Below are positions 16,907 through 30,400 of a stretch of DNA of 45,330 bases, in pieces. The translations under genes and the position numbers were made by a program. The notes beneath the pieces were generated by a model, which worked only from the letters and a program-made list of their open reading frames with translations, was not told where the DNA came from and made no database searches. Each line of letters opens with the position of its first letter. The first letter of the stretch is position 1. Source of the stretch: Thermoplasmatota archaeon (lineage in GTDB: Archaea; Thermoplasmatota; JAKEGO01; JANQNJ01); assembly GCA_028279645.1 (NCBI GenBank), contig JANQNJ010000136.1:1-45330 (forward strand), given 5' to 3'.

Positions 16907-18841
16907 CTAGCCCTGGTCCTGCTGTCCCTGGTCGTCGACGTTCTCGTACTCGACGTCGACGTACTCGTCGCCGCCTGGCGGGGGTGCTCCGGGTCCTGGC
17001 TGCTCTGCGCCCGGCTGTTCTCCGGCGTAGTCCGCGCCGAACCCCTCTCCCTCGCCGCCGCCTCCCGGCGTGTGCTCCTCCTTCCACTGCTGTCCGGCGG
17101 ACTGGTAGAGCGCCGTGGTGATTTCGTGGATCGCGAGGCTGAGCTCGTCCATCCCCTGCTTGATCGCATCGGCGTCGTCGGTCTCCATCTTCTCCCGGAG
17201 GTTCTTGATGGCTGCCTCGAGCTTGACCTTCTGGTCCTCCGTGATCTTGTCGCCAAGGTCAGTGATGGTTCTCTCGGCCGAGTACAGGAGGGTATCCGCG
17301 CGGTTGCGGTTCTCGATGGCCTCCATCCTCGTCTTGTCCTCCTCGGCGAAGCTCTCGGCCTCGCTGACCATCTTCTCGATCTCGGCGTCGGACAGCTTCT
17401 TGCTCGACGTGATCGTGATCTTCTGCTCGTTGCCAGTGCCCAGGTCCTTGGCCGATATCAGCATGATGCCGTTGGCGTCGATATCGAAAGTGACCTCGAT
17501 CTGGGGCACCCCTCTCGGCGCCGGCGGAATGCCGACCAGGCTGAACCTGCCCAGGGGTGTATTGTCGGCGATCATGGGCCGCTCGCCCTGTAGGACGTGG
17601 ATCTCCACGCTTGGCTGGTTATCTGATGCCGTGGAGAATACCCTGCTCTTCTTGGTCGGGATCGTCGTGTTCCTCTCGATGATCTTGGTGAACACCCCTC
17701 CGAGGGTCTCGATACCCAGCGACAGAGGTGTTACATCAAGCAGAAGGACGTCCTTGATCTCGCCGCTCAGGACCGCTCCCTGGATGGCCGCTCCCATGGC
17801 GACACACTCCATCGGGTCGATCCCGCGCTCGATCTTCTTGCCTATCACTCCTTCGAGGAAGTTCTGGACGATGGGCATCCGGGTCGGGCCGCCCACCATG
17901 ATGATCTTGTCGATGTTGTCCGCGGTCAGGTTGCCGTCGGACAGCGACTGCTCCACCGGCTTCCGGCACTTCTCGACGATGGGCCGGACGAGCTCCTCGA
18001 GCATCGCCCTGGATATCGTCATCTTGAGATGCTTGGGGCCGCTCTCGTCGCCTGCGATGAACGGCAGGTTGATATCCGTCTCGAGAGTCGTTGAGAGCTC
18101 GATCTTCGCCCTCTCCGCGGCCTCCCTGAGCCTCTGCATGGCTGTGGCGTCTCCCGACAGGTCGACGCCGGACTCCTTCATGAAATCAGCGGCGATGTGG
18201 TCGGAGAGGACCTTGTCCATATCGGTACCGCCGAGCTTGGTGTCGCCGGAGGTGGATATCACCTCGAAGACGCCCTCGCCGAAGTCCATGATCGTGACAT
18301 CCAGCGTTCCTCCGCCGAAGTCGAACACCAGGATCTTCAGCTCCTGGTCCTCCTTGTCGATGCCGAAAGCGAGGGAGGCCGCAGTGGGCTCGTTGATGAT
18401 CCTTGTCACCTCGAGTCCGGCTATTGTCCCGGCGTCCTTGGTCGCCTGCCTCTGGTTGTCGTTGAAATAGGCCGGCACCGTGATGACCGCCTTCTCCACC
18501 GGCTCCCCGATGAAGGTCTCGGCATCCTTCTTGATCTTCTGTAGGATGAACGCCGATATCTGCTGGGGCGTGTAGTCCTTCTCGTCGACCTTGAACTTGT
18601 GCGCCTCTCCCATCTTCCTCTTTGCAGCCGTTATTGTGCGCTCTGGGTTGGTCACAGCCTGCCTGCGCGCGGGCTCGCCCACCAGGAGCTGGCCGTCCTC
18701 GGTGAATGCCACCACCGACGGGAAGGCCTTCCCGTAGGCCGATGCCCCTTCCGCGCTGGGGATTATCGTCGCCCTTCCCCCGACCATCACCGCTGCGGCC
18801 GAGTTGCTCGTTCCGAGATCGATCCCGATTATCTTTGACAC
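16907..18841 (-). CDS. dnaK: Chaperone DnaK (Hsp70)
   Basis: [47 protein letters not shown]; full-length ATPase plus SBD. Confidence 0.97.
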   Translation of the reverse strand: MSKIIGIDLGTSNSAAAVMVGGRATIIPSAEGASAYGKAFPSVVAFTEDGQLLVGEPARRQAVTNPERTITAAKRKMGEAHKFKVDEKDYTPQQISAFILQKIKKDAETFIGEPVEKAVITVPAYFNDNQRQATKDAGTIAGLEVTRIINEPTAASLAFGIDKEDQELKILVFDFGGGTLDVTIMDFGEGVFEVISTSGDTKLGGTDMDKVLSDHIAADFMKESGVDLSGDATAMQRLREAAERAKIELSTTLETDINLPFIAGDESGPKHLKMTISRAMLEELVRPIVEKCRKPVEQSLSDGNLTADNIDKIIMVGGPTRMPIVQNFLEGVIGKKIERGIDPMECVAMGAAIQGAVLSGEIKDVLLLDVTPLSLGIETLGGVFTKIIERNTTIPTKKSRVFSTASDNQPSVEIHVLQGERPMIADNTPLGRFSLVGIPPAPRGVPQIEVTFDIDANGIMLISAKDLGTGNEQKITITSSKKLSDAEIEKMVSEAESFAEEDKTRMEAIENRNRADTLLYSAERTITDLGDKITEDQKVKLEAAIKNLREKMETDDADAIKQGMDELSLAIHEITTALYQSAGQQWKEEHTPGGGGEGEGFGADYAGEQPGAEQPGPGAPPPGGDEYVDVEYENVDDQGQQDQG

Positions 18842-18878
18842 TTGCTCTCCTCCAATTGTTGAACTTTATGATCGTGAT

Positions 18879-19838
18879 TCATTCTTCAAGGATCTCGTCC
18901 TCGTCTACTGTCTCCCTCTGCTTCCTCTTCTCCTCCACCCGCTTCTTCTTCTCCTCGTTCTTCTTGAGGAGCATCGCCACCCGGTCCATGACGCCGCTGT
19001 CCTCGTCCTCCACCTCGACCTCCGCCTCTGGTTCAGGCTCGGGCTCCGGTTCGGGTTTCGGCTTGGGTGCAGGCTTTGTCTCCTTGATCGGTTTGGTGGA
19101 CTCCACCTTCGATACCGGCTTCGTCTTCTCCACCTTTGGAGCCGGTTTGGTCTTCTCGACCTTGGCCGGAGCGGCTCCCTTCTTGGCCACGATGACCTTC
19201 GACGTCCTCAGGACGCTGTCGTCCAGCATGAATCCCTTCTGGACCTCCTGGACTATGAAGCCTGGCTCCACCTCTCCGGACGCGACCTGCTGGAACGCCT
19301 CGTGCTTGTAGGGGTCGAACTTCTCTCCCTTTGCCGGGATCGCCTTCACGTTCAGCCGGGCCAGGATCGTCAGGAACTGGTCGTAGACCATCCTCATGCC
19401 CTCGACGAACGGGTCCTCCTCGTCGACATTGACGAACCCCTTGTCGAAGCTGTCCACAACATCGAGCAGTGGTACGACCATCTTGTGCCTGGCCGCTCCC
19501 TCTTTGCTCGTGGACATCTTGTCCATCTGCTTGCAGTAGTTGTCGAAGTCTGCCTGGAGCCTTATGAGCTTGTCCCTGGTGGAAGCGAGCTCGTTCTCCA
19601 GGACCTCGATCCGCCTGTCCTTCTCCGCCAGGATCTCGCTGTCAGGAACCTGTCCGGCGGCCTTCTTGCCCTTCTTGGACGGCGCCCCCCTGAGCACCCG
19701 GTCGAGCTCCTCTGCGATCTCGTCCAGCTCGTCCTTGGCCGTCTTGTCGGTGGCCTTCCTCGCAGCCTTCGAGCTGCGCTTCTTGGGCTTTTCCTCGATG
19801 ACGAACTCCTCTTCGGCGTCCATGTCGGGGGGCATCAT
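18879..19838 (-). CDS. grpE: GrpE nucleotide exchange factor with a long repetitive Lys/Pro/Glu-rich C-terminal extension
   Basis: LIRLQADFDNYCKQMDKM...VVPLLDVVDSFDKGF...FDPYKHEAFQQVASGEVEPGFIVQEVQKGFMLDDSVLRTSKVIVAKK, followed by PAKVEKTKPAPKVEKTKPVSKVESTKP...PEPEPEPEPEAEVEVEDED. Confidence 0.93.
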   Translation of the reverse strand: MMPPDMDAEEEFVIEEKPKKRSSKAARKATDKTAKDELDEIAEELDRVLRGAPSKKGKKAAGQVPDSEILAEKDRRIEVLENELASTRDKLIRLQADFDNYCKQMDKMSTSKEGAARHKMVVPLLDVVDSFDKGFVNVDEEDPFVEGMRMVYDQFLTILARLNVKAIPAKGEKFDPYKHEAFQQVASGEVEPGFIVQEVQKGFMLDDSVLRTSKVIVAKKGAAPAKVEKTKPAPKVEKTKPVSKVESTKPIKETKPAPKPKPEPEPEPEPEAEVEVEDEDSGVMDRVAMLLKKNEEKKKRVEEKRKQRETVDEDEILEE

Positions 19839-19886
19839 CCATCACCGGTTCATTTGGGAAGTGGTTCCCGTTGTATTAAACGTTTT

Positions 19887-19897
19887 CATATATATTA
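19887..19897 (-). promoter_or_regulatory. TATA-like promoter of grpE-dnaK
   Basis: Minus-strand TAATATATATG between hsp20 and grpE. Confidence 0.4.
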
Positions 19898-19921
19898 TTG
19901 TCATTAGAGGCGGCTTGACCC

Positions 19922-20449
19922 TTATGTTTGGACCTGCAATACGTTCTCAACGCCTTGACCTCTCCGAATCGAGACCTCCAGCACACCGTTGCACGTGCAG
20001 GCCTCTGCAGTGGAGGGGTCCACTTTCCTTTGCAGCGCTATCTCCCTCGCCTTTCCGTTCGCTGTGATGATGATATGATCCTCCGCCACCTTGATGACGA
20101 CAGACCCATGCACGCCCGGCGGAAGGTGCAACGTGACCACGGTCCTGTCCTCCATCTCGAAGATGTCGGTAAGGTCATCCGACCCCGCCGGGAGCTTTTC
20201 GCAGCTGCTGCTGGCACAACCGGATCCTTCCTTCAGCCGAACATCACCCTCTCCTGGGTCCCCGAACCGGCGGAGCGTCTCCTTTCCGTCCGGTCCTTTC
20301 GTGTAACTGAACCCGTACGTTCTCGAACCCTCCCCCTCCTCGAGCATCCTTCGTCTGATCTCCTCGAACTCTCTCTCGACTCCCTCGAACCAGTCGTCGC
20401 CGAAGATGTCGAAAGGGCTCCTTCGCCTCCTCCTTGCATCGTTGCTCAT
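19922..20449 (-). CDS. Hsp20/alpha-crystallin small heat shock protein
   Basis: SPFDIFGDDWFEGVEREFEEIRRRM N-terminus; alpha-crystallin core DLTDIFEMEDRTVVTLHLPPGVHGSVVIKVAEDHIIITANGKAREIALQRKVDPSTAEACTCNGVLEVSIRR. Confidence 0.85.
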   Translation of the reverse strand: MSNDARRRRRSPFDIFGDDWFEGVEREFEEIRRRMLEEGEGSRTYGFSYTKGPDGKETLRRFGDPGEGDVRLKEGSGCASSSCEKLPAGSDDLTDIFEMEDRTVVTLHLPPGVHGSVVIKVAEDHIIITANGKAREIALQRKVDPSTAEACTCNGVLEVSIRRGQGVENVLQVQT

Positions 20450-20469
20450 TTGTCCATCCCTCCATTTTG

Positions 20470-23350
<2,881 letters not shown>

Positions 23351-23359
23351 ACATCCGCT

Positions 23360-23391
23360 CGTTGTACCAACGATGTCAACCGATGGTTAAC
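23360..23391. promoter_or_regulatory. Candidate operator: two adjacent inverted repeats upstream of the ArsR-type regulator
   Basis: CGTTG-TAC-CAACG (23360-23372) and GTCAACC-GAT-GGTTAAC (23375-23391, one mismatch). Confidence 0.4.
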
Positions 23392-23491
23392 TACTGTTAG
23401 AAAACAACCTGTACTTAAGCGTTGTGGTTGAACCTGTTCCAGGCGAAAAAGAAATGTTAAATAGTGCGAACCGAATTTGAACACGGTTAGC

Positions 23492-26400
23492 ATGGAAGGC
23501 AGGTATATCGGGATATTCCCACTAACTCTATTGATAGCAATCCTGATCGCAGGTTGCTCTACCGGCAGGACCATCGTCGTCGATGACGACCTTGGATCAT
23601 GGGCTGAATTCAATAAGATTCAGGATGCGATCAACGCTTCCGATCACGGCGATTTGATCAGGATATACGCAGGTCTATACAATGAATCTGTTCAGGTCAA
23701 CAGGACATTATCGCTGGAGGGGAACGGAAGCATCGATACCAGAATCGATTCCAATGGTTCGTTCTATACAATGGAGATCCTATCCAAGAACTGTACGGTC
23801 TCAGGTCTTAACCTCTCCCGTGCTTATTGGGCGAACGTGTATGTCGCCTCGAGCGGCTGTGAGGTCAATAACATCACTACATATACTGGCGGCCGCGGCG
23901 TCGATCTTCGATATGTTGACAACTGCAGTGTATCAGACTCGCGATTCATAAATCTCAATACTGACATATTGTTGATCTATTGCGAGAACGTTTCCGTGTT
24001 CAATAATTACGGCAAAAGGGATCTTCCATCGGGGGGAACGGGTATCAAAATCAGTAGAAGTCGGTACAATAATATCTTTGAGAATGAGTTCGTATCACAT
24101 AATGGTCCTGGGATAGAGCTCTATCTTTCACAATGGAACAGGATCTCCAGGAACTGGAATTACGATCACGGCAGTGGGTCTAGCGCGATGTATATATCAC
24201 AATCCGAAAACAACACGATCACCGAGAACTACCTGGACGATAACTACTGCAATGTTCAGCTAAGGTCTTCGAATAACAATATGATCGAAAATAATTACCT
24301 TAACTACACCGGTTGGTTCAATCTATATCTCTACGAGGACAGTCACAATAACACAATTCGTAGCAACCGATTGAACGGATCCAACTTCGACGGAATTGTG
24401 GTGGGTGGCGAAAGTACGCTCAACGAGATCACAGGAAACGTGATATCCGAATGCAACCACAACGGGGTCATCTTCGGACGGGACAGCCGGAACAACACTG
24501 TTCATCGGAACATTTTCATCGATAACGGCGGCAGCTCTCAAGGCTATGATAAGTACTCGAACAAGTGGGACCATCGCATGGTTGGCAATTATTGGTCCGA
24601 CTACACCGGTATTGATGATAACGAAAACCACATCGGGGATACCAGCTACCCGATCAATGGCGATGGTAACTCGACCGATCGCTATCCTATGATGATCCAA
24701 GACCCGACCTGGCATTTCTATCGTCCAATTGCCCAGATTACAGAATTCCCTGAAATAATCATATCCGGGCATGAATTCGATCTCGTGGGGAAAGTGTCCG
24801 GTGCTTGGGTCAGCATTACGGAATACCTCTGGAACTCATCTGTCGATGGTGTGATCTCTCGTGGTGTGTGGGCCTCCGCCAAGGCCGAACTGACATCTAC
24901 ACGAGTTCATGAGATAACCTTGACGGTCAAGGACAACAATAAAAATTGGAGCTTACCGGCCTCGGTCACGATCTTCGTTCGAGGATCGAAGGACCATCTC
25001 CTTGTCGATGACGATCTAGGTCCAGGGATCGATTTTGCTAATTTGCAGGATGCGCTCTCCATCTCCGAGGTTAATGAGGTCATTCGGGTGAACAACGGAA
25101 CCTATTTGGGGCCGGTAGAGATCGAAAGACCGGTATCGATCATCGGAAACGGCTCAATGGATTGTACAGTGATCTCTCAGGGAAAAAGAGGACTTGTCAT
25201 TAACAGTGGTCAGGTATTTGTTGAAGGTCTGAAGATAACGGCCGCTAAAGGAGGAGCAGCCGCGGTCGAATTGGAAGGGATCGATAACGTATCGCTATCG
25301 GACCTCTACATCGACTCGAAGGGTCAAGGTATCCGGTGCATGGATTGTGAGGCCGTACGGATCAATAATGCTAGGATCCTCAGTGTTGATGATGGCCTGG
25401 AGCTCTCCAACTGCAGTGATATTACTCTTGACGAGCTTATAATAACAGACACCAACAGATCCGGGATCAAGATAGACGACTCCGATGATATCACCCTTGT
25501 GAACAGCACGATCAGAAGATGCTCAAATGGCATCTCCATCGATACCTCCAATAACCTCGTGATCGAGAGGGTCAAGGTGTCAAACTGCAGTAATAAGGGT
25601 ATCCGAATGCTCGAATCGGATCGTAACACCGTCAAGAGCTGTTGTATCTCAGGGAATCATGAGCACGGTGTATTCGTCGATAAGGGCTCCGATCACAACG
25701 TAATCGCATGGAACCTCTTCAATAATAATGGCGGGAACGGATCTCAGGCCTACAACTATGAAGCATCTAACGTCTGGCATTCGGACTTTAAGGGTAACTT
25801 TTGGTCCGATCATAATAACGAACGGTGTGATGGGACCTCGGTAGGATTCGATAACTATTACTTTGAAGGCCAGCCCGGCACCCATGATCTCTATCCGTTA
25901 ACCGCACCGAACGTAACGAGGGGGTCCGATGTCTGGTATGTTGATACAAAGGGAAAGGATTGTACATTTTCTCGCATCGGAGATGCAATTAAGAAGGCAG
26001 CTCCGAACGAGACCGTGGTCATCCGACCAGGAACCTACGAGGAATACCTCTATATCGATAAACCACTGAATATTACCGGTAGCGGCCCATCCTCCACGAT
26101 CCTTGATGCAACCGACACCGATACGAATGCTGTATCTTTACGCACACAAGGGATACGGATATCCGGCTTTACGATACAGGCAGACGGAGGCTATCCATGC
26201 ATATATGTCGGCTCCTCCCATGCCTGGATACAAGACAATCACCTGCAGGGCGGTTCGCACGGTGTCCGGCTGCTCTCAACCTCGAGGGCCAACATCACCG
26301 ATAACACCTTACTGGAGAACTCGATCGCCGGGATCGATCTTGATAGTGCCATGGAATGTACTGTAGCGAACAATTTCATCCAGGACTGCGGCGTCGGCAT

Positions 26401-27382
26401 CAGGATGTACAACAAGAAGCTTGGCAAGACATACGAAATGGAGTATGGCGGCTCGATGAGCGAATACTCCGCCAACAGGGGTGGACATCTACTGTATGGC
26501 AACGACATCAAAGGATCCACAACGGCCATCAATATCTACATGAGCATCGAGAACGAGGTCCGTTCGAACACCTGCACAAAGAACGAGAAAGGGCTATATC
26601 TGTTCGGATCGAGCTACAACAAGATCACAGATAACGAGTTCAGTTCGAACAGCGAACAAGGCATAGAGATCGAAGGCTGGAGGTCTGAAGAGTATACCAT
26701 AACGACCTACATCGGCGATAGACCCATAAGCACCCGGAGCCATTTTTTCCAGGACTTCAGCAGCAGCAACCTGATCATGGGCAATGAAATCCACAACAAT
26801 CCCTACGGTGTGGTGATGGCCAGCTATTCGTACCACAATAAGATCCTTTTGAACAACTTCACCATGAACGGAAATGAACCCCAGGCCGTCGACCATGGTT
26901 CCAACCATTGGAGCAACGAGACAACGGGGAATTATTGGTCGAACTATCAGGGCAAGGACAACGACAGGGACGGGATTGGCGATGAACCCTACCAGATCGG
27001 CGGCACCAACGGGAGCATCGACCATCGGCCTATCGTCAGGGCAAGCGCGGACCCACCGGAAGAAGACACCACCTCGGGAACAGACACCCAAATGATTGGA
27101 ATGATCTCCGGGGTCTCGGTGGCCATCATCGTTATTCTGGTAGTGATCGTGCTCATCGCGAAACGGGGCGGAAAGAACAAGCCGAAGAAGAAGCTCCCCG
27201 CGCCCCCTGCCGATGGATACGGCCGAAACGCTACTGCAAGGTCCAGTACTAAAAGTTCACCCAAACGATCAGCTTCTGCACCCTCGCGCTCTGGCTCCGT
27301 CCGCTGCAGCAAATGCGACGGCGATATGGAGAAGACGCGTCACGGCGATATGTACTGCCTGAAGTGCGGACACTTCGAGTGA
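23492..27382 (+). CDS. NosD-like right-handed beta-helix surface protein, C-terminal TM and cytosolic zinc ribbon
   Basis: Three modules beginning IVVDDDLG..FNKIQDAI / LLVDDDLG..FANLQDAL / WYVDTKG..FSRIGDAI; NYWSDYTGIDDNENHIGDTSYPI; TM MIGMISGVSVAIIVILVVIVLIAKRGGK; tail VRCSKCDGDMEKTRHGDMYCLKCGHFE. Lipobox-like LIAGC near the N-terminus. ORF-track start is TTG at 23477. Confidence 0.88.
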   Translation: MEGRYIGIFPLTLLIAILIAGCSTGRTIVVDDDLGSWAEFNKIQDAINASDHGDLIRIYAGLYNESVQVNRTLSLEGNGSIDTRIDSNGSFYTMEILSKNCTVSGLNLSRAYWANVYVASSGCEVNNITTYTGGRGVDLRYVDNCSVSDSRFINLNTDILLIYCENVSVFNNYGKRDLPSGGTGIKISRSRYNNIFENEFVSHNGPGIELYLSQWNRISRNWNYDHGSGSSAMYISQSENNTITENYLDDNYCNVQLRSSNNNMIENNYLNYTGWFNLYLYEDSHNNTIRSNRLNGSNFDGIVVGGESTLNEITGNVISECNHNGVIFGRDSRNNTVHRNIFIDNGGSSQGYDKYSNKWDHRMVGNYWSDYTGIDDNENHIGDTSYPINGDGNSTDRYPMMIQDPTWHFYRPIAQITEFPEIIISGHEFDLVGKVSGAWVSITEYLWNSSVDGVISRGVWASAKAELTSTRVHEITLTVKDNNKNWSLPASVTIFVRGSKDHLLVDDDLGPGIDFANLQDALSISEVNEVIRVNNGTYLGPVEIERPVSIIGNGSMDCTVISQGKRGLVINSGQVFVEGLKITAAKGGAAAVELEGIDNVSLSDLYIDSKGQGIRCMDCEAVRINNARILSVDDGLELSNCSDITLDELIITDTNRSGIKIDDSDDITLVNSTIRRCSNGISIDTSNNLVIERVKVSNCSNKGIRMLESDRNTVKSCCISGNHEHGVFVDKGSDHNVIAWNLFNNNGGNGSQAYNYEASNVWHSDFKGNFWSDHNNERCDGTSVGFDNYYFEGQPGTHDLYPLTAPNVTRGSDVWYVDTKGKDCTFSRIGDAIKKAAPNETVVIRPGTYEEYLYIDKPLNITGSGPSSTILDATDTDTNAVSLRTQGIRISGFTIQADGGYPCIYVGSSHAWIQDNHLQGGSHGVRLLSTSRANITDNTLLENSIAGIDLDSAMECTVANNFIQDCGVGIRMYNKKLGKTYEMEYGGSMSEYSANRGGHLLYGNDIKGSTTAINIYMSIENEVRSNTCTKNEKGLYLFGSSYNKITDNEFSSNSEQGIEIEGWRSEEYTITTYIGDRPISTRSHFFQDFSSSNLIMGNEIHNNPYGVVMASYSYHNKILLNNFTMNGNEPQAVDHGSNHWSNETTGNYWSNYQGKDNDRDGIGDEPYQIGGTNGSIDHRPIVRASADPPEEDTTSGTDTQMIGMISGVSVAIIVILVVIVLIAKRGGKNKPKKKLPAPPADGYGRNATARSSTKSSPKRSASAPSRSGSVRCSKCDGDMEKTRHGDMYCLKCGHFE

Positions 27383-27424
27383 ACCCTCCCTTTAAGAAAC
27401 ATTACAAAACCCGTACCAATAACG

Positions 27425-27433
27425 ATATATATA
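27425..27433 (+). promoter_or_regulatory. TATA box of the A2M-like gene
   Basis: cgATATATATActcc upstream of 27443/27461. Confidence 0.45.
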
Positions 27434-27442
27434 CTCCTCAAC

Positions 27443-30400
27443 GTGATTGAAGTGGATATCATGAACGGGAGTTCACGAATGGGAGTAAGACGCTTGCTCT
27501 CCACACTCATGCTCGGCATACTGCTTATGTCGATGTTCTCGCCGCTTCTCGGCGGCCTGAACCCCGTGGGTGGTGCAGCAGCGGTAGATTCTGATTACGA
27601 CGGATGGTCCGATGAGTATGAGAATGCTATCGGTACCGACCCTCACAACCCCGATACCGACGGCGACGGCATCAACGACCCCGATGACCCGACACCGAAG
27701 GGATCATTGATAAACGAGGAGGAGGTCTGGGAGACCTTCGACGTGACGGTTGAGACATCGGTGCCGTTCTGCATGCAGGGAGAGGAGATCACCGTCTATG
27801 TCAACGTCACCCAGGACGGCAACCCTGTGAAGGACAGGAACGTTTGGCTTCTCGTCTACAGGGAGAACTGGCGGTACAGCGATTTCATGCACCAGTTCCA
27901 GATGAAGCGCCCCATCGACAACGGAGCCGCCATCTTCGAGATCACTGTCGATGCCGGCGAGTACTACTTCATAGCCACCCCGGACCACGACAACGTCAGC
28001 GCCGGCGCCGAGATGGACGCTTGGGAGCTCCGGGACATCGCCTACGACAAGCATGGCGGCTATACCGAGATGACCGTCTATGCCCAGTTCATTGTCACCA
28101 TCGACTCGATCTACGACAACATTCTCCAGGGCCAGAAGGGTTCCTTCGAGATCCATAGATATCGTTATTCCAAGAAGATGGCCAGGGAGTACATCGAGAA
28201 CAGCGGTTCGAGACCAGATACCTTCGATATCTACAAGCCCGACTCCGGTAAGGTCAGCATCTACGTCGTCAAGAGTTCTATCAAGGTGCACAATACCGAG
28301 ATCCACGTACCCAGCGACGGGAAGACGTGGCATTATCGGTTCAACAGGGTCGGATACCAGACCGTGACCGCCACTCCCTATCCGGCGAGGTACGCTGCCA
28401 ACGCCACCTACTCGCACAAGTTCCCGTTCGCTGTCACCTCGATCCGCGTGCATTATCCACTCGTACGGTGGGTCGAGATCCCGAACGTGAACATCCCCGA
28501 GCAGGACGATGTCAAGGTCCATGCCTACTATATCCTGACCTCCATCGGTCCAGAGCTGTTCAACGAGCTGTATCGCTCCATCGGAATGGAGGGGATCGCC
28601 GAGCAGTATCCGGAGCACACCTCGGCCTGGGCCGGCGATGTCCGCGTCAGCCTGATCTACAGGGAGTGGTACCGCCGCTGCTGGCTCATGAAGTCGGCCA
28701 CCGTTCATCTCGATGGGACCGGAGGCATGCCCTACAACTTCCATCTACCGGGATATTACGAGGCCGTGGCCACCTTCAATGCAACCCACTCCTTCCCGTC
28801 TGGCCGGGTGTTCGATAGGGGCGACCATTACCTCAGGTCCGGAAGAGACGACGACTTCTATCATCGCACAACTCTCTATCCCGACGTCATCGTCAACATC
28901 TTCCCCGAGCGCAACGTCTTCTTTCCCGGCGAGGAATGCAGCGTACTGATCCAGGCCATGGACGGAGCCTCGCCGACCAACGAGTTCCAGGTCGCCCTTT
29001 TCGAGGAGGAGAAGTACCTCGGAACCTACAGCCTGGGAGCCGACGGGTCCGCCTCGATCAACATCGGCGAGATATCGTACGGCCAGAGGATGATCAGTGC
29101 GGTCCCGCTCTTCGGCCAGGACACCCTGGAGATCGTTAAGGCGATCAAGCTGGAATATCTCGATTGGATACCAGATACAGGCGTTCAATCCCGTCGTTAT
29201 TCGATACACCTCAACGCACCCTACCGGATGGTCAGGGAGCTTGGCAACGACGTCCATGTAATGGTATACGGCGATGGATACGAACCCGTTGAAGGTGCTT
29301 CCGTCGAGGTATGGCTCAGACGCGTCTCCGGAACCTATGTTTACACCAGGATCCTCGTCCTCGAGGGAACGACGGACCTGAACGGGTCCTTCGTCGGGAC
29401 CGTCATCCCTGTCACGAATGGATATATCAACAATATCAGGGTGGTCGTTCGGACCGAGAACCTGACCGATTCGTACGACAAAAGTATGTACCTCCGGGAC
29501 CGGGAGTACGACTGCCAGATATCCACTGATAAACCGGTCTATCGCGGAGGCGACACGATCCAGACCCGTTTCCTCCTATGGGATCCGAACCTGGTTCAGC
29601 CGGTAACGGCCCCCGTGAACATCAAGCTCGTGGATCCCTATGAGAGAACGATATACAGAACCACCATCGAGACCGATGTCTACGGCCTCGGATACTTCTC
29701 CTTCCCTCTCCCTGATGAGCTGCCGTGGGGATATTACGAGATATGGGTGAACCATTCCGGCCAGGGCTTCGTTGAGTCGGTCCAGATCAGGGAATACGAA
29801 CTGCCGGAGGTGGACATCAGGTTCGAGGACGCCCCGAAGAAAGGCGACCCCTACGACGACGTGGAGATCCCGCTGAGGGCAGAGTACATGTTCGGCATGC
29901 CGCTGACCGAGGGATCGGTGACATTCACCGTAGAGCGGTACAACCCATGGTCCTGGTACTATCGTCACTGGGGCGGATACTACGGCTTCGTATCGATATA
30001 CGAGGCGGATGATGAGGATACCGACGCTCTCCCTATTACAAAGACCGTCACGGTGAAGAACGGATGGGCGAACCTCACCTTCGAACTGCCGGACATCGAT
30101 GGCTCCGTGATCATCACGGCGGAGTTCACCGACCGCTTCGGACATGAGGACGAAGCGGAGCACATACTCAGTCTGGGTGAGAAGTCGGTCAAGGACACTG
30201 CCCATCTCTCCCTGTCGGCCCCGGAGGAGGCATACATGCCCTCCGACGAATTATTGATAGAGGTCGAGACGACCTACATCAACGCCCATGGCGAGACCAA
30301 ACAGCTGGGAGACACCGAAGTAGCATTCGAGGTCCGCGTCCGATCCGCCCGGGAATACTCCAGCTCGACATTCGATTTCAACGGGATCACTGATGAGGAC

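Noticed and set aside
17115-18470. 451-aa ORF antisense to dnaK
   Set aside because: Long antisense ORFs opposite dnaK are a well-known artefact of GC-rich codon usage; the minus-strand DnaK is unambiguous.
18804-19907. 367-aa plus-strand Leu/Val-rich ORF
   Set aside because: Antisense to grpE; composition mirrors Glu/Lys-rich codons of the true gene.
23492-27382. NosD similarity as evidence for a nitrous oxide reductase locus
   Set aside because: No nosZ, nosF or nosY nearby; the similarity is only to the generic beta-helix repeat.
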